Counted from the first letter of the stretch, positions 15,553 to 23,980 are shown. The stretch: 33,608 nucleotides of DNA from an uncultured Bacillota bacterium (GCA_937907585.1 CALCVH010000162.1:1-33608); one strand, 5' to 3'. Numbers and translations are program-made. The notes: generated by a model from the sequence alone, not told the origin.

Positions 15553-16455
15553 CTAGGCTGCTAAAATACCGAATGCTTCTGGGTTAGTTACATCATAAGA
15601 GTAAGCAACTCTAGCTTTAACGAATGCACCGCCAACAACATTTGCATCGCCATTACCATCAACGAAAATAGGCTCTGCTCTAAATGCTACAGGGTCAGTA
15701 GCATATTCTGGATGTCCTACAACACCCCAAATAGCCTTTGATGCTGCACTTTGACCTGTGCCAATTGTTACATTACCTGTAACTAGGTTTGTAACCTTTA
15801 CATTGAAGCCTGCAATTTGAGCGATAAAGCCTTTCTTTACTAATTCTTGAGCCATATCGCCTTGTCTAATTGTCTTATTAGATCCCATAATCTTTGATAA
15901 GCCTGTACCATTAACAACGATGTATCTATCTTCCATAGGAACACCCTTATCAGTTAAAGCACCAGCTAAAGCTAATAATGTATCATATACATCATCAGTA
16001 CCATTAGATTTGATTGTGCCTGTCTTTTGGTATCTTGTATCAGTTGAGCCATAAGCGTTTCCTGCTTTGTCTAAACCCTGTGCAGCCTTTAATAAAGTTC
16101 CAATTGCATAAGTGTTCATATCTTTTGCAACACCATAAGCTACCTTATCTAAAGCATCTGCTTTTTCATCATAAGAAGCTGCAGCCATATTGAAGCCATC
16201 TAAATATAATGAAACGAATCTATCTTTATCGATGTTTACATTGATATAAGCATTTCCATCATAAGAAACACTATTTGATCCAATAGATGTTTTATTATAA
16301 TCTCCTAAAGTTACTTCATCAGTAACAGGTACCATAACGGCTGCTGCTCTTGCATCACCTACATATTTCTTTGCAAATAAACCATTTGCTACTAATTGTG
16401 AACGTAATTTCTTTGCTACGATTTGTCCGTATTCTGTTTGTGGAACGAATGTCAT
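15553..16455 (-). CDS. Major capsid protein (300 aa)
   Basis: This encodes 300 residues with the composition and secondary-structure order of HK97-fold capsid proteins of Gram-positive phages. There is an N-terminal helix (QIVAKKLRSQL), an E-loop-like segment (GSNSVSYDGNAYINVNIDK), a long spine helix with alanine-rich stretches (DKVAYGVAKDMNTYAIGTLL), and a P-domain helix (AQELVKKGFIAQIAGF). A C-terminal GGAFVKARVAYSYDVTNPEAFG resembles the end of other phage capsids. It lies directly behind the GP20-like scaffold gene and is followed by a strong hairpin. The start has AGAGGT 9 bases upstream. Confidence 0.85.
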   Translation of the reverse strand: MTFVPQTEYGQIVAKKLRSQLVANGLFAKKYVGDARAAAVMVPVTDEVTLGDYNKTSIGSNSVSYDGNAYINVNIDKDRFVSLYLDGFNMAAASYDEKADALDKVAYGVAKDMNTYAIGTLLKAAQGLDKAGNAYGSTDTRYQKTGTIKSNGTDDVYDTLLALAGALTDKGVPMEDRYIVVNGTGLSKIMGSNKTIRQGDMAQELVKKGFIAQIAGFNVKVTNLVTGNVTIGTGQSAASKAIWGVVGHPEYATDPVAFRAEPIFVDGNGDANVVGGAFVKARVAYSYDVTNPEAFGILAA

Positions 16456-16495
16456 TTTTGTTTACCTCTTTCTTTTCTTTCTTTTAAATATTTTT

Positions 16496-17038
16496 TTAAT
16501 TAAATAAGTCAGGATGTTCCTTTTTGTATTGCTTGAAAAACTCGCTTTCTTGCCCTCCAATCCCACCATCTAAAGTAGGATTGAACTTGTTTTCAACTTT
16601 TACATTTTCGAACATGTCCTTATACTTTTCCTTTAAACCTTTAACTGTTTCATCTAAACCTGTAAAAGTCTTTTTTTCTTCATCATAGCTAGCTTTAGAG
16701 AAGTCAATTTGACTCTTGATTAAATCAGGATGCTTACATCCTATAGATTTTAGATATTCAGTGATTTTGGTTTCTTCCTTTAAAGCCTCTGCATCAGCCT
16801 TATATTTCTTTAAATCTTCATAATCCTTATAACTGTCTACTTTCGCAGTTAATTCGGTGTTAGATTGCTTTAAGGCTTCGTTTTCAGCTTTAACTTTTGC
16901 AAAATCATCATCAACGTTGGCTTTAGCTTGGTTAATGTCTTTGCCATTTTCATCCATGATGTAATTAACAATTTCATCAATCTTTTCAGCTTCTAAACCT
17001 GCATCTTGTAATTTTGCTCTTAAATTTTGTCTTTTCAT
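16496..17038 (-). CDS. Scaffold protein (GP20-type, 180 aa)
   Basis: The ATG at 17036-17038 (MKRQNLRAKLQDAG) has AAAGGA upstream and is preferred over a GTG at 17074. The 180-residue product is highly charged and helical, with a central coiled coil (KVKAENEALKQSNTELTAKV) and an acidic-basic C-terminus, as in 'phage minor structural protein GP20' scaffolds. It lies immediately before the capsid gene, the standard order. It should assemble inside the procapsid and leave before packaging. Confidence 0.85.
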   Translation of the reverse strand: MKRQNLRAKLQDAGLEAEKIDEIVNYIMDENGKDINQAKANVDDDFAKVKAENEALKQSNTELTAKVDSYKDYEDLKKYKADAEALKEETKITEYLKSIGCKHPDLIKSQIDFSKASYDEEKKTFTGLDETVKGLKEKYKDMFENVKVENKFNPTLDGGIGGQESEFFKQYKKEHPDLFN

Positions 17039-17140
17039 AAATTCCTTTCTTACGCATTTCTTACGAGTTGCCACTCAAAATTTTGGGTTTTGAAAAGTTT
17101 GATTTTCTTTTACGCCTAAATCATTAAAGGCAATATAAAA

Positions 17141-17157
17141 AGGGCTATAAAAGCCCT
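17141..17157 (-). terminator. Hairpin between portal-side and capsid-side genes
   Basis: AGGGCT (17141-17146) and AGCCCT (17152-17157) form a 6-bp stem with a 5-base loop; on the minus strand TTTTATATT follows. It is a weak intrinsic terminator behind a 31-aa ORF and about 100 bases before the scaffold start. The region 17075-17140 between it and the scaffold gene holds no ORF and no clear promoter. Confidence 0.5.
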
Positions 17158-17163
17158 AATTAA

Positions 17164-17259
17164 CTATTTATCATTGTTTTTCTCATCCTCGTTAGCGGAT
17201 ATATTAACCATTGCTACACTAACAAAGATTGATAAAAGGATAATAAGAAGTATGTTCAT
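17164..17259 (-). CDS. Small single-pass membrane peptide (31 aa)
   Basis: This short ORF reads MNILLIILLSIFVSVAMVN then a polar tail ISANEDEKNNDK. The ATG (17257-17259) has AAGAGG 9 bases upstream. The hydrophobic N-terminus would form one membrane segment or a signal-like peptide. It fills the gap between the 61-aa gene and the hairpin at 17141-17157. The function is unknown; such micro-membrane proteins in late operons sometimes assist lysis, which is speculation here. Confidence 0.5.
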   Translation of the reverse strand: MNILLIILLSIFVSVAMVNISANEDEKNNDK

Positions 17260-17272
17260 TGCTTATTACCTC

Positions 17273-17458
17273 TTAAAATACACCCTCAACAAAATCATCA
17301 CTTATGTCTATAATAAGTTTCTTTTGTTTTATGGCTTCTTTTAAAACTTCAACCTTTTTAGATTTGTTATCATTTTCAAACCAATATGGGGGAAAAGGTT
17401 GAAATTCATCCTTAAATAAATTCAAGTATTCATTTTCTAATTTATCTAGTTCATTCAT
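17273..17458 (-). CDS. Hypothetical late protein (61 aa)
   Basis: This encodes 61 acidic residues with helices at both ends (NELDKLENEYLNLFKDEF; KKVEVLKEAIKQKKL) and a proline/aromatic stretch FPPYWF between. Its ATG overlaps the stop of the minor head gene (ATGA), showing translational coupling. I do not recognise the family. Position between the minor head protein and scaffold suggests a head-associated or assembly role. Confidence 0.55.
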   Translation of the reverse strand: MNELDKLENEYLNLFKDEFQPFPPYWFENDNKSKKVEVLKEAIKQKKLIIDISDDFVEGVF

Positions 17459-19560
17459 ACTTTCTTATCCTCCAAATAATCTGCAACATACTTAAATCTT
17501 TCTTCAAGTTTGTTGAATAATTTAGGTTGATTCTCTTTTAAAAAGTCCAATTGTTTAGTTGAATTAGACATTTTTAATTCACAAAAGTTTGCGAATATTT
17601 CAGTATTTTGTCTTACTACTTTACCTGCAGTAGTTATAGAAACTATAGATTGTTGCAAATAATACATTTGTCCGTGCCTGCCTGTTAAAACATTTGCATT
17701 TTTTGCAGCTCCATCAGTAATTGCATCATAAATATCACTTAAGCAAGACCATTCGGTATATTCGACATCATCTTTGATTTTAGCGTTAAACATTTTAGAA
17801 ACTTCTTTATTCAAATTATCTTTAATATCGTTTTCCATGATTTCTCTTGGTAATCGACTATAAAGGCTTGCTTTTTTACGAATATCATCTAAAACTTTTG
17901 CCTCTGCTTTCTTAATATTCAACGAGTCAAATACTCTTTTCCTTTGACTCTCAAGAATATCAGCTAATTTTTTTGGAATTTCGTTATTCATTTCCTTTTT
18001 AGCTTCTAATCTTATATCTTGAATGTCATCACTAACCCATCTAAATTGGTGCTTTTCAGTTGCGTATTTTTGGTCTTTAGCAACTAAATGATCTAGTGAA
18101 TGTCCGTATTCATGATAAGCAGCTCTTACATCTTTAGTAGAACGTAAATAAATTTTGTTATCGAATCCAGGTGCATATCTAGGGTCGCCCTTTTCGATTT
18201 TTACGCTTTCGAGCTTATTAGAATTAGCTAAAATCTTATATACATTTTCATCTTTAACATTGGCTTGACTAACAAAGTCATTTAATATCTTTGTATCGCC
18301 ATTAAAATGCTTTGAAAATACTTCTGTCAATTCTTCATTACTTAGTTTTGGTGTTTCGATAATCTTTTCAACACTTGTAGGATTGTTTCTTGGTGTTGCA
18401 TTTCCTCTTTCTTCTTGAGTGATTCTTAACCTCCAAGTATATTGTGTTAAGCCATGCCTATTGCAATAATCTTTATAATAGTCTTGCATAACTTGTGAAT
18501 AATCACTTGCTTTAAATACTTGCATTTCTTTTGTAAATGGGTTTTTACGCTCTATAAGGCTATTTCTACCATTGATTGATTCAATCATCTTTGTTTGTCT
18601 AATCTTGTTTTCTAAAGAGCGTTGAATTGTTGTTTCGTTTCTCTTTTTCTCAACCTCAATTAGATTGTATTTAGGCGGTTTAATGCCTTTGTAATACTTA
18701 ATAAGCCTATGTTGGCAGTTATAAGATAAAAAGCCATTTTCAACAGCTTGCTTTAAACTATAAACTTTTTGTCCATCTAGTTCTTCAATAACTGTTTGAA
18801 TCGGCTTCCCTTTATATTGGTGCATTCCTCTTGATTCAATGTCTAAATCAACTTTGAATATTTTTCCTTGCCACCAACTACAACGCTCACTTGCGTTTGG
18901 ATGTGCGGTTGCTACAACATATTTGGCATTTTTGTTTTTTAAGTCATCAGTGATTAAATCATATCTAACTTTAATCTCTGCCATAGCTCTTAAGTTTTTC
19001 TTATTTCCTTTTCTATCAGTAAAGGATGCAGGATCTAAAGCGTACTCTTCTTGAAATTGGCTTATTTGTTCTCTTAACTTTTTACCATAGTCAACATAAC
19101 GACCAACTCCACCCTCTTGGGGGTTTGTCATTAAATCTCTTATGTTTGCTATTCCCTCATTAGCAAGATATAAATCTTTGTTTGATTGGCTTACTAATGT
19201 TATGCCACCATTTCTTAAAGTCTTAATAGGCGTTCCCTCTTTATTAAGAAGTTTATAATTGTCTAAACATTCTTTTAAAATGCTTGATTTGTTCGCATTA
19301 GCGATTTTATTTAAGCCAAGTAGATAATTATTCATCCAACTAACTAAAAGCAGGTTTAAGCCTTTAATTTGTTCTTCTATGAACTCTTTATCTTTTGTTT
19401 GGTCTTTTAGCTTCTTTTCGGTTTCACTTATTAAAGAATTTGCTTCGTTTAATATAATTGCTTGGGATAGGTTTGAAGCTACGCCCTGTTGAATGATAAG
19501 TTTAAGTCTTGTAGTTGTATCTTCTACAAGCATTATTAAAGTTTTTTGTTTATCTTCCAT
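17455..19560 (-). CDS. Minor head protein (Phage_min_cap2/MuF-like) with C-terminal HExxH metallopeptidase-like domain (701 aa)
   Basis: I start at ATG 19558-19560 (MEDKQKTLIML), with GGTAGGTG 6 bases upstream, rather than a GTG 9 bases earlier. Residues about 1-300 match phage minor capsid protein 2, including ATAHPNASERCSWWQGKIF near 217-235, the MuF-like head-morphogenesis signature. The C-terminal 250 residues carry HEYGH (H483, E484, H487), an HExxH zinc motif, and a later TEIFANFCE whose glutamate (about 654) could be the third ligand. The N-terminal part sits under the portal; the C-terminal part could be a maturation protease or a polymorphic effector injected with DNA. It lies 4 bases behind the portal gene. 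Confidence 0.82.
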   Translation of the reverse strand: MEDKQKTLIMLVEDTTTRLKLIIQQGVASNLSQAIILNEANSLISETEKKLKDQTKDKEFIEEQIKGLNLLLVSWMNNYLLGLNKIANANKSSILKECLDNYKLLNKEGTPIKTLRNGGITLVSQSNKDLYLANEGIANIRDLMTNPQEGGVGRYVDYGKKLREQISQFQEEYALDPASFTDRKGNKKNLRAMAEIKVRYDLITDDLKNKNAKYVVATAHPNASERCSWWQGKIFKVDLDIESRGMHQYKGKPIQTVIEELDGQKVYSLKQAVENGFLSYNCQHRLIKYYKGIKPPKYNLIEVEKKRNETTIQRSLENKIRQTKMIESINGRNSLIERKNPFTKEMQVFKASDYSQVMQDYYKDYCNRHGLTQYTWRLRITQEERGNATPRNNPTSVEKIIETPKLSNEELTEVFSKHFNGDTKILNDFVSQANVKDENVYKILANSNKLESVKIEKGDPRYAPGFDNKIYLRSTKDVRAAYHEYGHSLDHLVAKDQKYATEKHQFRWVSDDIQDIRLEAKKEMNNEIPKKLADILESQRKRVFDSLNIKKAEAKVLDDIRKKASLYSRLPREIMENDIKDNLNKEVSKMFNAKIKDDVEYTEWSCLSDIYDAITDGAAKNANVLTGRHGQMYYLQQSIVSITTAGKVVRQNTEIFANFCELKMSNSTKQLDFLKENQPKLFNKLEERFKYVADYLEDKKV

Positions 19561-19573
19561 AGGTATCACCTAC

Positions 19574-21121
19574 CTAGAAAATGGCATTTGCTTCTGCAAG
19601 CCCTCTTTCTTCTTGGATTGCTTTCAATTCTTCTTCTATTTCTTGTTCAGTGTAATCAGGATTGCTTCGCTTAATAGCTTCCTTTCTTGAAATAGTGCCA
19701 TTTTGTAATTGCATACCAATAAGTGTTTGATTCTTTGTTGGATTTATAATTGATGCAATGTTCCATTTAATTGCAAATTTAACGATATTTCCATCTTTGT
19801 CTTTTGGCTCTAAACCACTATAAGCAACTATATCATTAAGCATTTGATTTATTTTATATTCATTTATGCTTCTTAACTTGCTTACTGTATCCGCTGTTAT
19901 ATCTGTCATTGCATTTATTTCATCATCAGTTCTTTGTCCTGATTGTAATAGTCTTGGATCAAAGTCTAAAATAGAAATTCCAAATACTGCACACAAATCA
20001 CCAATTTCACCATTTAAAGAAGTTCGCCATGCTTCGCTTCTTATATCGAATTGGATTCCCTGTGGTGCTATTGCTTTGTCGCTTGCATTTGTGTTGTATT
20101 GAACAAAGAATGTTGAATCAAGCGGATTTACAAAAGCTCCTTTACTAGCCAAATTAGAAGCATTGCCACCGCCAAAGTTTAAGCCATGTGCAAAGTTAAA
20201 TGAACTTGGAATTGTTGCTCTACCTCTACCTAAATTCTTATCCATTTCTTTGTAAGTGATAGAGTTTTCAATTTCCATTATCTTATCTTGAACATTTACA
20301 AACCTAGATTCAGGAATACTTGATGATGGGAATTTTGAATTATAAATTGAGTTCTTAATATCATAGCAGCCTAAACCTCTAAAAGGTAATTCAACAGGCT
20401 TATAGAACTTGTATTGCTTCAATGCTTCTGCAATGCTTGCTTCTAGCTTCTCAACAAGTCTATCCATTTCTTCTTTAGTAAACTTATACTTATTAGTTTT
20501 ATCTAATTCATCATTTCGCCAACTATATAATTCGCAAGTATATTCTTGCATTGGCTTTCCATCTTTACTAAAGAATCTATGCTCGAAAATCATATAATTT
20601 TCATTTGCTTTAGCTTCTATCTTATCTGCTAAAATATAAACTTCTCTTATTTCTTCATCATCATAAATAAGTCTATGTCTAAAGCATTCAACATTTCTAA
20701 TTTGAATTGCTTTGTCTGTTGCTTCGCCTTTAGGATATAAAACAAGTAAATCTCTACCTGTTCTTATCGCATTGTTATAAGCCTTATCTAACTTGATTGT
20801 TAAATACTCTTTTGAAAGTATTTCTTCAAGTTCTTGGCAGTTCTCATAGCCTATATAATCAACTTTGTTAATGATTTTATTTACTAATATCTCTAACATT
20901 CTTGGAGCTATACCACTCATTAAATTTGAATAGTTGGCATTTGTAAAACCACTTGCAATGTTGTTAGCAAGATTATTATTCATGATGGCTAACAAATCTT
21001 GTCCGCTAAACATTCTTAAATAATCATAGCTCCTATATACTGATACCTTTTGAGGTTGCTTAAGCCAAACTCTCAAAGGCTCTGGTAAAAACTCGTTAGG
21101 TTTGTAATCATTCAAAGCCAT
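19574..21121 (-). CDS. Portal protein (515 aa)
   Basis: This encodes 515 residues, the usual portal size. The N-terminal part includes YRSYDYLRMFSGQDL and a region of mixed strands (RNVECFRHRLIYDDEEIREV). The C-terminal part has the long tunnel-type helix (DEINAMTDITADTVSKLRSI) and the KAIQEERG-type tail. Its order, directly after terL and before the minor head gene, is diagnostic. It forms the dodecameric vertex through which DNA is packaged. The ATG overlaps the terL stop (TAATG). Confidence 0.85.
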   Translation of the reverse strand: MALNDYKPNEFLPEPLRVWLKQPQKVSVYRSYDYLRMFSGQDLLAIMNNNLANNIASGFTNANYSNLMSGIAPRMLEILVNKIINKVDYIGYENCQELEEILSKEYLTIKLDKAYNNAIRTGRDLLVLYPKGEATDKAIQIRNVECFRHRLIYDDEEIREVYILADKIEAKANENYMIFEHRFFSKDGKPMQEYTCELYSWRNDELDKTNKYKFTKEEMDRLVEKLEASIAEALKQYKFYKPVELPFRGLGCYDIKNSIYNSKFPSSSIPESRFVNVQDKIMEIENSITYKEMDKNLGRGRATIPSSFNFAHGLNFGGGNASNLASKGAFVNPLDSTFFVQYNTNASDKAIAPQGIQFDIRSEAWRTSLNGEIGDLCAVFGISILDFDPRLLQSGQRTDDEINAMTDITADTVSKLRSINEYKINQMLNDIVAYSGLEPKDKDGNIVKFAIKWNIASIINPTKNQTLIGMQLQNGTISRKEAIKRSNPDYTEQEIEEELKAIQEERGLAEANAIF

Positions 21122-22554
21122 TAGTAAACACCTCCATAATAAATTTGATATGTTCCATATTTAAACGCATCAATGCAATGGTCGTTGCCATCTTCTGGAA
21201 CATTTCCTTTTTTCTTATCCCAAACTTGATTTTCAATTTCAACAATAAACATGTCTGTATCGCCTACTTTCTCAAATGTTGTTGGGTCGATATTGCCACA
21301 ATTTAGAATCGTAACAAAATCTTCTTTTTCTATTATGCCTATAGCTCTTAAAGTATCATTCATTCTGTCTTTCTTTTCTACAGGCAAGCAGTTATAATGT
21401 GTTCTTAAGTTGATTTCTTTCGCAGTTGCATTTGTTACCGCTGCACTATCACAACATATCTTTACGCTATTTGGATCAAGTAAACCAACTTTAGACAAAA
21501 TAAAATCAAGCCACCTCTCAATTGTTGCAGCTTGATTACTTGGAGCATTTGATAGCTCATTATTTTTGCTACAATCGTAATACATTGACGGAAGCATTAC
21601 AACTCTTCCCATTGTAGTTACTAGCATTGTAACTAATGCTGTAGCATCTTTTTCTATACCACTATCTAAACCACAAAAGATATAGCCAACCTGTTCATAA
21701 GGTTTTAAAACCATATCTCTAAAGGTTTGAGGCGTAAGCATTTCTAAAGGCATATTGATAACTTGTTTATTCCTATCGAAACGCTTGAAAACTAATCCCT
21801 CTGCTCTACCTCTTAAACCCAAGATTTTATTCTTGTATTGTTTAGAGCCTGCAGGAACGCTGTTTCTTATTTGTTCTTTCTTTTCCTCACTTAAGGCTGC
21901 GTTATCATCCATTGTGAAATACCAATGCACGCTTCCTTTACGTTCAGGAACACTTACGATTTGATTCATAAGTTCTTCTGGATAATCGCCCTTAAACTCT
22001 TCTAAAGGTCTTGAGCGGTTTATAAATTCTTTGTAAATCTCTAAATCTGGGTTATCAGGGTTTAATGTAAGCATCCAATAATCTCTTCTCATAGATAATT
22101 CTCTTAAGAACTCTATATTGGCAATGTTTGCTTCATCTACTCCAACAACTCCGTATTGGCTTCCTAGTATGTCTTTCCATTTAGATTCATCACCATAACC
22201 TGCAACTCTTAATATTTTATCTTGATCTGGTGTTTTACCATAAATCAAAATATGAGCTTTGTTGAATATGCCATGTCCATTAGGAAAATAATCTACTTTA
22301 AAGCCATATGTTTGTGCTATGTCTAAAATGCCATTGTCTTTTGATATGATGTTATCTTCAACCTTGCCAAGATTAGCACCACATAGCAAATGTAATTTCT
22401 TTGGGCTTAAGGCTGCAAGTAAAATTAGTTTCAAACCTAATCCAACTGTTGTTTTACCTGCACTTGTTTGTCCCTCTAGGATTTCTTCATCTATCCCATT
22501 CGTAAAAGGGTTGAGCCTTAAAAATTTTTTGAACTTATGCCCTAGCTTAAGCAT
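21121..22554 (-). CDS. terL: Terminase large subunit
   Basis: This is a 477-residue packaging motor. The ATPase domain has Walker A GQTSAGKT (residues 28-35) and Walker B GVVGVDEANI with D140-E141, followed by the coupling-type segment MLTLNPDNP. The RNase H-like nuclease domain shows FCGLDSGIEKDATA (D297), CCDSAA (D369) and GNDHCIDAFKYG (D458/D462), the acidic residues that bind two metals. It cleaves concatemers and pumps DNA through the portal. It overlaps terS by 8 bases. The sequence type is close to PBSX-like terminases of Gram-positive phages. Confidence 0.95.
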   Translation of the reverse strand: MLKLGHKFKKFLRLNPFTNGIDEEILEGQTSAGKTTVGLGLKLILLAALSPKKLHLLCGANLGKVEDNIISKDNGILDIAQTYGFKVDYFPNGHGIFNKAHILIYGKTPDQDKILRVAGYGDESKWKDILGSQYGVVGVDEANIANIEFLRELSMRRDYWMLTLNPDNPDLEIYKEFINRSRPLEEFKGDYPEELMNQIVSVPERKGSVHWYFTMDDNAALSEEKKEQIRNSVPAGSKQYKNKILGLRGRAEGLVFKRFDRNKQVINMPLEMLTPQTFRDMVLKPYEQVGYIFCGLDSGIEKDATALVTMLVTTMGRVVMLPSMYYDCSKNNELSNAPSNQAATIERWLDFILSKVGLLDPNSVKICCDSAAVTNATAKEINLRTHYNCLPVEKKDRMNDTLRAIGIIEKEDFVTILNCGNIDPTTFEKVGDTDMFIVEIENQVWDKKKGNVPEDGNDHCIDAFKYGTYQIYYGGVY

Positions 22555-23065
22555 CTATATCATCACCTAATATTTTTGATGCTACATCATCAGCAGTAAC
22601 AACCTTAACATTGGCTTCTGCTTTTGCATCTACTTGAGCTTTGATTGTTTGACTATTTAAACCTGTAATAGATGCAATGTTCTTTATCGCATCATTGATG
22701 GCTCTATGGTCGTAAATCTTATTTCCTGTTTTAACAACCTCACCGAATTTGTCAACTACAACTTCATCTCTTCCCTCTGTTGCTTTATTAACAACCCACA
22801 TGGCTTTTTCGATTAAGAATCCAGGTGTTATGTTGTATCTTTTGGCTTGTTCTTCTTGAAGCTCCTTAATGCGCGCCTGCACGCTAACGTTTGCAAACAA
22901 GCGAGCTGCCGCTGATCTAGCCGAATCTTTCTTTGTATCAGGGTATGCTCTGGAGTAGGCTAAAGTTTGATTTAGGCATGAAACATACTCTTGACAAAAG
23001 GCTTCTTGCCTAGCTGTTAATTTCTTCTTTTTTTCTAATTCTTCTAAATCTAATTCATATTCCAT
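22547..23065 (-). CDS. terS: Terminase small subunit
   Basis: This encodes 172 residues. LTARQEAFCQEYVSCLNQTL followed by AYSRAYPDTKKDSARSAAARL is the characteristic N-terminal helix-turn-helix of Terminase_2 family small subunits, which bind the packaging site. The C-terminal part (AINDAIKNIASITGLN) would form the oligomerisation region and the last 40 residues contact TerL. It is the first gene of the late operon, preceded by a long AT-only leader. The ribosome site is weak: AGAGG lies 12 bases from the ATG. Confidence 0.92.
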   Translation of the reverse strand: MEYELDLEELEKKKKLTARQEAFCQEYVSCLNQTLAYSRAYPDTKKDSARSAAARLFANVSVQARIKELQEEQAKRYNITPGFLIEKAMWVVNKATEGRDEVVVDKFGEVVKTGNKIYDHRAINDAIKNIASITGLNSQTIKAQVDAKAEANVKVVTADDVASKILGDDIDA

Positions 23066-23122
23066 ATATCAGCTTCGCCTCTCTTTCTTCTTTTATTACT
23101 TTAGTTTAATATTATTACTTGG

Positions 23123-23221
23123 TTTATATATATATTATTTAAATATAATTATTATTTAAATATAATTATTATTTAATATATTATTTATTATTTATTATTT
23201 TAAATATATTTAATAATTATA
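23123..23221. repeat. 99-bp tract without G or C, with 17-bp tandem repeats
   Basis: No G or C occurs from 23123 to 23221. ATTATTTAAATATAATT is perfectly repeated in tandem at 23134-23150 and 23151-23167, followed by a partial third copy. It lies just upstream of terS, so it could be a packaging (pac/cos-like) or bending element. Confidence 0.65.
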
Positions 23222-23240
23222 CTTTATAGACAAAATAAAA

Positions 23241-23315
23241 AGGCTATTTAAGTAAAGGGTGCAGTGAAAAATTTACTTTGGGGGAAAAAGCCAACTTTAC
23301 TTTTATAAATAGCCT
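23241..23315 (-). ncRNA. Structured leader with a terminator-like stem upstream of terS
   Basis: On the minus strand, AGGCTATTTATAAAAGTAAAG (23315-23295, 21 bases with a 4-base bulge) pairs with CTTTACTTAAATAGCCT (23257-23241), enclosing 37 bases. TTTTTATTTT follows the stem, so it has the form of an intrinsic terminator or attenuator in the leader of the late transcript. The loop contains further short pairing options such as TTGG/CCAA. Whether it ends transcription or is a stable RNA cannot be told from sequence. Confidence 0.5.
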
Positions 23316-23474
23316 ATTGGGAAAAAATAATTTGGAAAACTTGATGTATAAATATCTAATAAATACTAATGGAAAGTTATATTGTTTTTGAAATACGCTT
23401 AAGTTTGTGTTTTTTATTTAAAGTTTCTATGGGAGTTATTTAAATTTGTACTTATTACATATTTTTACACTAAC

Positions 23475-23510
23475 ATTATAACACATTATAATTGGGTCAA
23501 TTTGGGTCAA
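23475..23510 (-). promoter_or_regulatory. Candidate late promoter with phased direct repeats
   Basis: The minus strand reads TTGACCC twice at a 10-base period (23510-23502 and 23500-23492 region) and then TATAAT twice, also 10 bases apart (23490-23485 and 23480-23475). The spacing between the TTGACC and TATAAT elements is 14, not 17, which would fit an activator-dependent promoter. It lies just behind the lipoprotein terminator and reads into the late leader. The rest of 23316-23474 holds no ORF and nothing else recognisable. Confidence 0.5.
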
Positions 23511-23513
23511 AAT

Positions 23514-23540
23514 AAAAAAGAGTCTTGATTTAGACTCTTT
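23514..23540 (-). terminator. Terminator of the lipoprotein gene
   Basis: AAAGAGTC (23517-23524) pairs with GACTCTTT (23533-23540) around an 8-base loop, with a T run on the minus strand. The end of the lipoprotein coding sequence lies inside the hairpin. Confidence 0.8.
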
Positions 23541-23919
23541 CATAGATAGCAACATAACTATCTTTACCATAGAAAATTAAATTCTTTTCATCTTTGGTTA
23601 TTTGATAAATTTTTGTTCCATAAGAATCAACAATGAACATATTATCATATCTTTGATAAGTTCCTGTTTTCTTAAATTTATCCTCACTTGCGCTTCTTTC
23701 GTAATAGTTGTTATCATCACCAAACATAATGTAGTTACCATATTCATTTTTAAAAGTATAACTTGAGGTAACTTTTTCTTCTTCCTGTAAAGGTGAATTT
23801 TCTTTTAAAGTATATGTTTCTTTCTTGTTATTTGTACATCCTGTTAGTAATACAGTAATAATACTAAATAATATTATTATATATATTATATATTTTACTT
23901 TAAATTTATAATTATACAT
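23530..23919 (-). CDS. Lipoprotein, likely moron (129 aa)
   Basis: The N-terminus has basic residues, a hydrophobic core (YIIYIIILFSIITV) and the lipobox LTGC with C28 as the lipidated cysteine. The mature part is a hydrophilic, beta-rich domain of about 100 residues (YGNYIMFGDDNNYYERS, TYQRYDNMFIVDSYGTKIY). It would be anchored outside the cytoplasmic membrane. The gene has its own TATAAT upstream, terminators on both sides, and lies between early and late operons, so it can be expressed in the lysogen. Phage lipoproteins of this type, such as Ltp of Streptococcus phage TP-J34, block superinfection, a possible role here. Confidence 0.75.
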   Translation of the reverse strand: MYNYKFKVKYIIYIIILFSIITVLLTGCTNNKKETYTLKENSPLQEEEKVTSSYTFKNEYGNYIMFGDDNNYYERSASEDKFKKTGTYQRYDNMFIVDSYGTKIYQITKDEKNLIFYGKDSYVAIYERV

Positions 23920-23962
23920 AGTTTTTAGCTCCTTTTAGTTTGTTTCTTTTCTAACTAGATAA

Positions 23963-23968
23963 ATTATA
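23963..23968 (-). promoter_or_regulatory. -10 element of the lipoprotein gene
   Basis: A perfect TATAAT on the minus strand lies 44 bases upstream of the lipoprotein ATG and just behind the terminator of the preceding gene. The -35 region (TTTTCT) is poor, so the promoter may be weak or use another activator. AAAGGAGC precedes the ATG. Confidence 0.5.
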
Positions 23969-23980
23969 CTATATTTTCAA

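Noticed and set aside
23123..23221. CRISPR-like array
   Set aside because: The repeats are 17 bases, directly tandem, without spacers, and made only of A and T.
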